Positions 54,857-64,000 of a stretch of DNA of 64,000 nt are shown in pieces. The stretch's first letter is position 1, and each line of letters opens with the position of its first letter. A model generated the notes under the pieces. It was not told the DNA's origin, made no database searches, and saw only the letters and a program-made list of their open reading frames with translations. This DNA is from Lathyrus oleraceus. Taxonomy: Eukaryota > Streptophyta > Magnoliopsida > Fabales > Fabaceae. Location: positions 88,036,944-88,100,943 of the forward strand of contig NC_066582.1 in the NCBI RefSeq assembly GCF_024323335.1, given 5' to 3'. Both the position numbers and the translations under genes were made by a program.

Positions 54857-56218
54857 GTTGATCAAACCCATTGAACATAATGATCCAACACCATCTCCCA
54901 ACTTTGAATTCCCTGTATTTGAGGCGGAAGAAGATGATGTTGAAGAGATCCCTGACGAGATTACCCGTTTACTTGAGCACGAAGAAAAGATCATTCAACC
55001 GCATCTTGAGAATCTGGAAACAGTCAATTTGGGGCACTCCTGGAAGAGTCTGTTAAGAAGGGGTTGATTGAGTTGCTACGAGAATATGTCGACGTCTTTG
55101 CCTGGTCATATGAAGACATGCCTGGTCTAGATATAGATATCGTGCAACATTTCCTGCCTTTGAAGCCTGAGTGCGTGCCTGTGAAGCAGAAGCTCAGAAG
55201 AACTCATCCTGACATGGCAGTGAAGATCAAAGAAGAAGTTCATAAGCAAATTGATGCGGGGTTTCTAGTGACTTCTACATATCCTCAATGGGTGGCCAAT
55301 ATTGTGCCCGTGCCTAAGAAAGATGGAAAAGTCCGAATGTGTGTGGACTATAGAGACTTGAATAAACCTAGTCCGAAAGATGATTTTCCTCTACCACATA
55401 TTGATATGTTGGTAGATAATACAGCTAAATTCAATGTCTTCTCGTTTATGGATGGATTTTCTGGATATAATCAAATTAAGATGGCACCCGAGGATATGGA
55501 GAAGACGACATTCATCACACCTTGGGGAACATTCTGTTATCGAGTGATGCCCTTTGGTTTAAAGAACGTCGGAGCCACGTATCAACGATCTATGACTACC
55601 TTGTTTCATGATATGATGCACAAGGAGATCGAGGTATATGTTGATGATATGATTGCAAAGTCAAGAACGGAAGTTGAACATGTGGAGCACTTGTTGAAGC
55701 TTTTTCAGCGTTTGAGGAAGTATAAGCTTCGTCTGAATCCTAACAAGTGTACATTTGGAGTCCGTTCCGGCAAGTTATTGGGTTTCATTGTCAGCGAAAG
55801 AGGTATTGAGGTTGATCCTGCAAAGTTCAAAGCAATACAAGAGATGCATGCGCCCAAAACTGAGAAGCAAGTCCGAGGTTTTCTTGGCCGCTTGAATTAT
55901 ATTTCCAGATTCATATCCCACATGACTGCCACATATGCACCGATATTCAAGCTCCTCCGGAAAGATCAGTCTCACGATTGGACCGAGGATTGCCAAAAGG
56001 CCTTTGACAGTATTAAAGAGTATTTGTCTGAGCCTCCGATTCTGTCTCCGCCTGTGGAAGGGAGACTGTTGATTATGTATCTGACAGTTCTTGAAGACTC
56101 AATGGGTTGTGTCCTTGGTCAGCAAGATGAGTCAGGGAAGAAAGATTATGATATCTACTACCTGAGTAAGAAGTTCACTGAATGTGAGTCTCGATACTCG
56201 ATGCTTGAGAAAACATGA
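54857..56218 (+). pseudogene. Reverse transcriptase of element E
   Basis: The acidic N-terminus (54860-55020) is followed by a deletion that shifts the frame near 55035. From 55064 the RT frame is open: VPKKDGK, MCVDYRDLN, FMDGFSGYNQI, MPFGLKN, and the active site YVDD at 55637-55648, then the NPNKCTFGVRSGKLLGF block and the connection domain. TGA replaces Cys at 56216. The rest of the first RNase H follows at 56225-56450 in the same frame. Confidence 0.9.
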
Positions 56219-56224
56219 TGTGCT

Positions 56225-56950
56225 TTGGCTTGGGCTGCTAAGCGCTTACGCCAGTATATATTGAATCATACGACTCGGTTGATATCCAAAATGGATCCAA
56301 TCAAGTATATTTTTGAGAAGCCCGCTTTAACTGGGAGGATTTCCCGTTGGCAGATGTTATTGTCTGAGTATGATATTGAGTATCGAGCTCAGAAGGCTAT
56401 TAAAGGTAGTATCTTGGCTGACCACTTGGCACATCAACCAATTGAGGATTATCAGTCTATTGAGTATGACTTCCCAGATAAGGAGATTCTGTATTTGAAA
56501 ATGAAAGATTGCGATGAGCCTACGCTCGAGGAAGGGCCAGAGCCTGGTTCTAGATGGAGCATGGTGTTTGATGGCGCTATGAATCAATATGGAAATGGTA
56601 TTGGGGCAGTGATTATTACTCCTCAGGGCACACATTTTCCTTTTACAGCAAGGCTAACTTTCAAATGCATGAATAATATGGCTGAGTATGAGGCCTGTAT
56701 TATGGGATTGGAAGAATGTATTGATCTTAGGATCAAACATCTTGATGTTTAAGGTGATTCGGCCCTCGTTGCTAATCAGATTAAAGGTGAATGGGAGACG
56801 AATCAGTCTGGCCTCACCCCATATAGAGATTATGCGAGGAGGATTTCAACATTCTTTACTGAGGTTGATTTCCATCATATTCCTCGAGATGAGAATCGGA
56901 TGGCAGATGCTCTTGCTACACTTGCTTCAATGATCGTGGTTAGACTTTTG
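56225..56950 (+). pseudogene. RNase H domains of element E
   Basis: The end of the RT-linked RNase H is at 56225-56450 (LISKMDPIKY, KAIKGSILADHLAHQ). The second, archaeal-like domain follows: FDGAMN, NMAEYEAC, GDSALV and ENRMADALA supply the acidic residues. A TAA replaces Tyr just before GDSALV at 56750. The two-RNase H order is a Tat-lineage trait. Confidence 0.85.
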
Positions 56951-58282
56951 AATGAAGTGCCCAATATCACTGTGATGCGCTTGGACAGACCAGCTCATGT
57001 ATTTGCGGTAGAGGAAGTGCAAGATGATAAGCCATGGTATTATGATATCAAGTGCTTTCTTCAGAGCCAGATTTACCCGCCTGCGGCATCTGTGAAAGAT
57101 AGAAAGACTTTGAGAAGATTATCTAGCAGTTTCTACCTCAATGGCGATGTACTTCATAAGAGGAATTTTGACATGGTTCTGCTCAGATGCGTGGATAGAC
57201 ACGAAGCAGACTTGTTAATGACTGAGGTCCATGAGGGTTCATTTGGTACTCATTCCAATGGACATGCCATGGCTAGAAATATATTGAGAGCGGGCTACTA
57301 TTGGCTGACAATGGAGTCTGACTGCTGCAAATATGTGAAGAAATGCCACAAGTGTCAGATTTATACGGATAAGATTCATATTCCCCCGACACTTCTGAAT
57401 GTGATTTCATCACCATGGCCTTTCTCCATGTGGGGAATTGATATGATTGGCATGATAGAGATGAAAGCGTCTAACGGTCACAGATTTATTCTCGTAGCAA
57501 TTGATTACTTCACCAAGTGGGTTGAAGCGGCGTCATATGCGAACGTGACCAGGCAGGTGGTTGTGAAGTTTATCAAGAATCAACTCATATGCCGTTATGG
57601 TGTTCCAGATAAGATCATTACTGTCAATGGATCTAACTTGAACAACAAGATGATGAAAGAGTTGTGTAGTGAGTTCAAGATTGCACATCATAATTCTTCT
57701 CCTTACAGACCCATGATGAATGGGGTTGTTGAAGCTGCTAACAAGAATATCAAGAAGATTATCCAGAAGATGGTTGTTACGTATAAAGATTGGCATGAGA
57801 TGCTTCCATTTGCCTTGCATGGGTATCGTACATCTGTCCGCACTTCAACAGGGGCAACCCCTTTCTCTCTTGTTTACGGCATGGAGGTTGTGCTCCTAGT
57901 AGAGGTGGAGATCCCATCAATGAGAGTCTTGATGGAAGCCAAGTTGACTGATGTTGAATGGGTTTAGAGTCGTTATGACCAACTGAATTTAATAGAAGAA
58001 AAGAGATTAACTGCCATGTGCCATGGTCAGTTATATCAGCAAAGGATGAAGAAAGCCTTTGATAAGAAGGTCAAGCCTCATGTGTTCCGAGAGGGTGAGC
58101 TTGTGCTTAAGAAAGTCTTGTCTTTCGCGCCCGATTCCAGGGGCAAGTGGACTCCAAACTATGAAGGTTCATATTTTGTTAAGAGAGCCTTCTCAGGCGG
58201 TGCTTTGATACTTATAACTATGGATGGGGAGTATTTCACTCGTCCTGTGAATTCAGATGCAGTCAAGAAATACTTCGCGTAA
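56951..58282 (+). pseudogene. Integrase of element E (catalytic Asp lost)
   Basis: The zinc region has VHEGSFGTH and CHKCQ. The first catalytic Asp codon is at 57440 (GIDMIG) and the Glu codon at 57731. The second Asp, 35 residues before the Glu, is Val here (GTC at 57623), where A and C have Asp. A TAG at 57965 interrupts the C-terminal part, which resumes to KWTPNYEG and ends at 58282. Without the Asp the enzyme could not catalyse integration. Confidence 0.9.
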
Positions 58283-58285
58283 AAA

Positions 58286-61192
58286 TAAAAACAGAATAGC
58301 TCGCTAGTTGAAAACCAGAAAGGGCGGCTTAGGCAAAAATGAGCGTCTCGGTGGATTGAAAACCCGTAAGGGAGACCTAGGAAAAAGTTAGAGACATAAA
58401 AAATGATTATGTATCCCGCTAGATTGAGTACCTCACCCTGGGGCAATCTAGGCAAAAATTAGGGATTTGGCAAGTAACTGCATCCTGACAAGACTTTGTT
58501 CTATAAGCTGTTAACTGTCAGAGATTTTCGCTCAGTCATCGTCAACTGAAGTCTCAAATACATCGGATTCAGAGTTGGTGGAGAAATGGTCATTATGTTC
58601 AATGTAGCCCTTTTCCAATATATATCACCAATTTCAAATTTGTAAAGATCTATGGAGTCTTGCCATCTACAGACTACCATTCCATCAAATAAATTTGAGC
58701 CTTTATCCAATTATTTGCACTCTTATTTGTTTTTATTCAACAAATGTTTTGCATGTTTTAATTGGGAAATATCATTATTTAAATAAATAAATTTTTCATA
58801 ACTTGTTTTTAAACAAAGTGAACATTCACAATGATGAAAGGATACTTGGGACGTCTTCAGTGCTCTCCCAAAGATGGTATGATTCCCAACAGGGTAAGAC
58901 ATTTGTTCATATTCCTGGCATGCTTGTATCCCCTTCCTCCAGAGCCTTTTGTGGTTTTTTCTCCCGGAAAGAGTGTTTGGTAAAGATATCCATCCCTCTT
59001 TCCTTCAGCAGAGTAGTGATCCTTCCTCCTTAGTATATGTGATCTCCTTGTTAGTGCAGTATTTAGTGGTAACCTTGGAAGCTTCTGATTGGTGGTTGTT
59101 CCCCACAGAGATCCATCCTCCCCTCTGATAATTTCCCCAGTAGAGTTGCTTCTTCAGCGGATTTCATTTGTGCGATGATCATGTCCCCAGCCGGAATGAC
59201 TGATGTTCACTCCCCTGCAAAGATCTTTGTTTCCTGGTATCTCTGATCCCCATCATATTGGATGTTCTCCACTGGGCCTGGCTTTCTCTCTTGAGATGTA
59301 GTACCGAATATTTGTTCATTGATTCTTGGACCTATTTGTGTTAGATATGTCTGCTTTGTTAGCATTCATCATACATAAACCATGCATATATGCATAATTG
59401 TAACATTCAGATATTCATGTTGCATTCCTTTCCATATATCGTTCTTTGTTATCTCCTGCTAGTTGGTAATATATTTCCCCAAGCAGATGTTTGTGTCTGA
59501 TCTCCCCATGTAGAGTCAGCCTCATAAGCAGAAAGTGTTTATCGTTCCTTCCATATTCCCCACTGAGTTATGTCCTCGTGGATGATAGTTGTTTCTGTTT
59601 CCTCCCAACACATATACTGGGATGGAGCTCCCCCCCCCCCTGAGTTATATCCTCATAGGGACGAGTCTTGTTTCATCGTGCCTCTCTAGTTTGTTCTTAG
59701 ATTGGCTTTTGGCATTTTTCCTTGCACTTCCCCGTAGTTTAGATGAATGATTGTAAAGTAACCAGCAATTGTCCATCTTTTCCTCGGCGGAGTCTGTGGT
59801 TTTCTACCCTCATACCGGTAGTTGTAAACCCTATTTTATCCCTTTACAGAGTTAACCTTTTTGTTCATCCTAACCGATGACGGTTACTCTTCCGTGGTTT
59901 TCTACCCAGTATCTGGTAGATGTAATCCCTCCTTGACGGATATCTTTATCCAATATTCGGTATTGATATTCCTTCACCCTTCTTGAGTATATCTCCCAGT
60001 AACAGGTGATATGTCTCCCGGATCGTTGCCTTTGTCAATGTATCCCCAGCGGGTCATCTTTCATTTGCCTTTTGTCGGCAATGATCGTTTCTCCCTTTGT
60101 GATTGGTGGTCATTTTATATCTAGTATTTGGTATCCTGATGCCCTTTTTCTTTCGGTCGATTTATCCTTTATTAACCCAGTAATCAGTTGTGGATAATCT
60201 TCCATGCGAGTATATTATCTACGTTCTGACGGTAATAGATAATATATCTCATGCACTCTTTGGTCGAAGTCTTTTTCTCTTCCCCAATCGAGTAAGATTT
60301 GTATCCCCTTTTTTGGAGTCGAATGTCCATCCTATAATCGAGTTTGCTTTTCAGCCCTCTTTTGGATGATGAGTTTCTTGGAAATATTCCCCAATTCACG
60401 CTTGGTCGGTCACCTATTATATGCCCAGTAACCGGTATCCCTGGTGTTCCTTCCCTTCTGCTCCCTATTATGACTTTTTGTCCCCTGTGGAGTCAGCTTC
60501 TCCTGAGTTGAAATATACCTTTTTAGGTTTGCCTTAGATGATTTTGGATGTTTGATATCTCTCACCCTTATACCGGTCTTAGATATTCATTCTCCCCGAG
60601 CATGTTATTCTTTCACCCTCATATCGGTGTTTTGACCACATGTCTCCTTGAGCTTATTACCCAGTAACCGGTAATACCATATTCCTGGTGTTTCCCCAGG
60701 GGAGTCCTGTTAGGACATTCCTCAGCGGAGTCCCTTAGTGGATTTTCCCCATTTGAGTCCAGATTTTCATCCAAAGTATCCTTTGTGGATAGTTCCGTTG
60801 TATTGGCATATTCCCCAATACATGCATTTTTGAGTCAGCTCGAGTCCTTCCATTGATTTATTTTCATGGAATCCCTCTCGTGTCTCAGCAAATTCCAAGT
60901 CGTGGCCTGCTCACGCAATTTATCTCCTTCCTTATCCCCATAAGAGTCCTAGAGTCTCTGTCCCATGGAGTGAATTACTCATATGGGTTGTCAGTTTCTC
61001 CGGATTTCTTTTCTTCTTTGTGGACACATATCCCCATAGAGTATTACCTTTTTGCATACATACATCTGCATCATGAGGTCTCTTAGGGACCAAAATTCGT
61101 CTCTTTGTTATTATTTAAGCCCATTCTACCTCGTCGAGACGAAGATTTTAACCTTCACATCTCCGGCTAGAATGACCTTAAATAGGGGAATC
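58286..61192 (+). other. Element E 3' UTR (2.9 kb)
   Basis: The first 170 bp repeat the phrases GAAAACC and TAGGCAAAAA seen after integrase in A and C. From about 58840 the region is pyrimidine-rich with many degenerate repeats of roughly 60 bp (variants of CCCAGTAACCGGTAATA and TTCCCCAGxGGAGTC). A run of ten C lies at about 59629. The end holds a stem-loop and PPT. No gene is supported. Confidence 0.75.
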
Positions 61193-61219
61193 TGTAAGAC
61201 CCTAATTTTGACCCTAAGA
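61081..61219 (+). other. Stem-loop and PPT at E's 3' UTR/3' LTR junction
   Basis: The arm 61081-61129 (TCTTAGGGACCAAAATTCG...) pairs imperfectly with 61167-61219, across a 37-nt loop. The second arm contains the PPT (AAATAGGGGAATC, about 61180-61192) and the first 27 nt of the 3' LTR. Confidence 0.65.
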
Positions 61220-64000
61220 TCCCTCATGGCATCATAACATTGCATTTGCATTGCCTCAAGGATCATAAGCATCTTGGTTCCCTTTGCCTTTGGGTGGGAT
61301 CTCTTGAGATTTGGTTTGAGATCACCAAGCATGCTTGAATTGTATATTATTGCTTTTCTCATTTTATTTACTAACCAAAAGCACAAAAATATGTCACTAA
61401 CATCTCTTGTTTATAGCTTGAGCAGTCACAAGGTCTAAAGGCTTCTAGGAGACCCTATGTGCATTGATATGGTCAAGAGAAGATGAAAGCAAGCATGGAA
61501 ATGGTTCCCAAAGCTCTCACCCATAAAATATGCCTCCCAAGTATCTCAATTCATCATTTTGATCAAAGCAAGTCAAGGGGTTTGAGGCTTGTTTCCCAAG
61601 GAAACCCTAATTCATATGTTCATCAACTGTGTCTTGCTCTTGAAGCAACCTCAGCCCATGGTCAAATACAATTAAGGGAAGTTCTTTAATTAATCATTTC
61701 ATGCATATTTCAACTTATTTGAGTGTCCTCAATCATCAATTCATCAAGATATGAGGAGTGGACTTGACAAGTTGATCAGTCAATTCATCTGACTATTTTG
61801 AAATGCACTGAGACCTAACTTTTTATGTGTTGGTCAAATGGAGATGACCCAAAGATAAAAAATGTTTTTAAGGACAATATGAACAACTTTCATGTTCATC
61901 AAAAATTTATTTGAAGCTTGGAAGGTCATCATCCACTCCAAAACATTATAGGTCATTTTGACTGAAACCCTAATTTAGGGTCAACTTCCCAATGACATAA
62001 CTCTTTCATCTTTCATGATTTTGAGGTTAGACTTAATGCATTGGAAATCTTAATATGTCTAATTCAAATTTTATTTTGAGAAAAATTGCAAAATCTCAAA
62101 AGAAATACATGTGATAATGCAAAACATTATAGGTCACTTTGGACCAAATGCATTGAAATATGAAAAAGTCCAGCTTAAAGTGCCCATAACTTCTTCATTA
62201 AAAATCCAAATGATGCACACTTTAAGTCCAAATTGATTTCCTTGAAAATATCTACAACTTTCATGTTGAAGATTTTGTCATTTGGAGCTTACATCATTGA
62301 GATAGAATGGCTTGAACATTGGCCAATTTTGGAAATTTCACATATGCATGTTTTGCACCCTACACTTCAAGTTCAGTTTTCATTAATTTCCAAGGCCCAA
62401 ATGAAGTTTTGATCAACATGACATTTGTTCCTTATGCAATAAGCTTTCCAATCATTACTCATAAGGTTGCATTTTGATTTTGTACATGGCATTTTCGAAG
62501 GCTTCAATGAAATAGTGCATTTTATGAAAATCATTCCAATTGCCATGCATGATCCATTAATACACAATCTGCACGTTCAATTCATATTTGGGGATGTATA
62601 GCTTGCAATTCCAATTAGAATCGGGCCCTCCATGCGCCTGTACAGGCCCATGCATGGAGGCCCTCTTCTCCCATGCACACGATTTTGATGATGCTTGCAG
62701 CTCCCTCCATCTATAAATACAAGGCTTTGGCTTCATAATTTCTCAACCTTAAGGCGCCCTACATGCTGTGCAACTGAAATCCCACATCCACACCAAAGGA
62801 ACAATCTCAATTTTCTCTCAAATTTCAGATCTGAATTTTGATTTCCTCGATTGAAATTTCAGATCTAAAGTTCCTTAGCCTTCTTCTCCTTCATCCATAG
62901 ATCATACTGCAAGCTTAAGCATCAAGAAATCGTGCACTCAAACTCTCCATTTCAGAGGTTTACTTCAGATTTTGATTTCTTCGAATCTCATTATACATTG
63001 CTTGTTTCTTGTTATTGTTGTGTTGTCTGAAGTTCTCTTCATAGAGGCAATCATTCTGAGCTTTGAATTGTTGAAATCAAGCAAGTTCACTTGAACACCA
63101 CAAAATTTCCATCTCTGATTTCTCTCAATCTAGAGATCTAGAGTGGAATTGAGTGGCACAAGAGTGATGTACATCACTCCACCTTTCGTTTGGTACCTGG
63201 ATCGAGCATTTTCATGCACATTTATTTCTCTGCAATTTCTGATCTCCGCCGGAGCTAGCCGGAGAAGATGGTGGCGCTGGCCACCGTCTGTTTTCCAGTT
63301 TTAATGTGGGTCGTTGGATCATGCTTCCAGATCTGATCAGATCCATTGGATGTTATGACTTTTTTTTATTGTTTGTGTTATTCATTTGACTGAGGTTCAT
63401 GGTGTGTGCTCATTCCATTGCCATTAGATCCTCCACGTCATTTAATGAAGTTCAAACCAACGAGTGTGGATTTTTGTTATTTCTGAATTAATCCATTTTA
63501 TTTTCTTAATTCCATTTTATTTCTAAAATTCATATCTCTCTCATTATTGGTCCAAAAATTATAGGACCAATTGCATTATTTATCTTTTAATTTCTATTTT
63601 CTAAAAATGATTTTTAATATTTTTTATTTCATCTTTTGGTATTTTTTAGTAATTTTCTCTTTTTTGGTTATTTTTAATTCATTTTAAATAGTTTTTGAGA
63701 TCCAAAAAATACAAAAATATTTTCTCAACCTCTTTGAATGATGATAGATCTATGAAAAATATTCTCATCAATTTATTAATTGATTTGAGATTTATTTGAG
63801 ATTTTAGTTCAATTAGGTTATTTTTATGCATTTTTAATTTATTTAAAATAGTTTCTGACTTTTAAAAATGCTGAAATTTTTTGTCAAACTTTGTTTGACC
63901 TTGTTGAACTTGGGATAATTCACTTGGACTTTTCAAAGTTGATTTGAAGTGAATTTGAAGTTTGACCTTTCTTTATTATTTTAATTCAAGTTTTATTTTA
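61193..64000 (+). repeat. Element E 3' LTR (first 2.8 kb)
   Basis: It starts TGTAAGACCC and follows the 5' LTR throughout. It keeps a 76-bp segment (62199-62274) that the 5' copy has lost, and the same TATA box (62712-62719) and nested palindrome (62627-62660). It should end at about 66120, beyond the window. Confidence 0.95.

Larger units (their letters stand above)
43741..64000 (+). mobile_element. Element E: large Ogre element (3' LTR runs off the window)
   Basis: Order: 5' LTR, PBS, leader, ORF1, gag, protease, intron, RT, two RNase H domains, integrase, 3' UTR, PPT and 3' LTR start at 61193. With a 3' LTR of expected length the element is about 22.4 kb, the size known for Ogre. The left target duplication should be CTTAT (43736-43740). 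All coding blocks are recognisable but carry about a dozen stops and frameshifts. Confidence 0.95.

Overview
This window is plant nuclear DNA built almost wholly of LTR retrotransposons inserted into one another. I find no host gene, no structural RNA gene and no CRISPR array. The very large Tat/Ogre-type Ty3/gypsy elements (extra ORF1 before gag, primer site of the tRNA-Arg type, two RNase H domains, an intron before pol, repeat-rich 3' UTR) and a 13.7 kb Athila-type element (PBS of the tRNA-Asp type, extra ORFs after pol) point to a large-genome legume, most likely tribe Fabeae (pea, vetch, lentil group). The species is inference.

Layout. Element A (1-13888, minus) is an old Ogre-like copy. 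Its 3' LTR runs off the left edge, its coding region is full of stops, and a complete solo LTR (8339-9722, target duplication ATTCA) sits in its gag. At 13898 A meets B (13889-15346, plus), a mirror-image copy of the same family, which makes a 1.44 kb-arm imperfect palindrome. B's ORF1 is cut at 15347 by element C (15347-43740, minus), an Ogre-like copy of another subfamily. C is itself split at 23982 by element D (23982-37693, plus). D is a complete Athila/Cyclops-like element with perfect CAAGG target duplications and two near-identical 1.79 kb LTRs, and is clearly the youngest insertion. C resumes at 37699 (end of its gag-pro, gag, ORF1) and is cut again just upstream of ORF1 by element E (43741 to beyond 64000, plus). 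E is an Ogre copy with a complete 4.85 kb 5' LTR, PBS, ORF1, gag-pro, intron, pol, 3' UTR and the first 2.8 kb of its 3' LTR. The missing 5' end of C and the rest of B should lie right of the window.

How the parts work together. In the Ogre copies ORF1, gag-protease and pol are separate reading blocks. A phase-2 intron of about 260-270 nt between protease and pol, still readable in C and E, would fuse gag-pro to pol in frame when spliced. In D, gag-pro-RT-RNase H-IN is broken only by a few single-nucleotide lesions, and two paralogous extra ORFs follow pol. The second is intact and has its own TATA box plus a set of dyad motifs resembling those of D's LTR promoter, so it may be separately transcribed.

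The observations most worth following are that possible internal promoter in D, dyad-symmetric motif arrays just upstream of the TATA box in four LTR families, a stem-loop spanning the 3' UTR/3' LTR junction in all three Ogre copies, and the snap-back palindrome at 13898. LTR divergence and lesion load suggest the order A/B oldest, then C, then E, then D.
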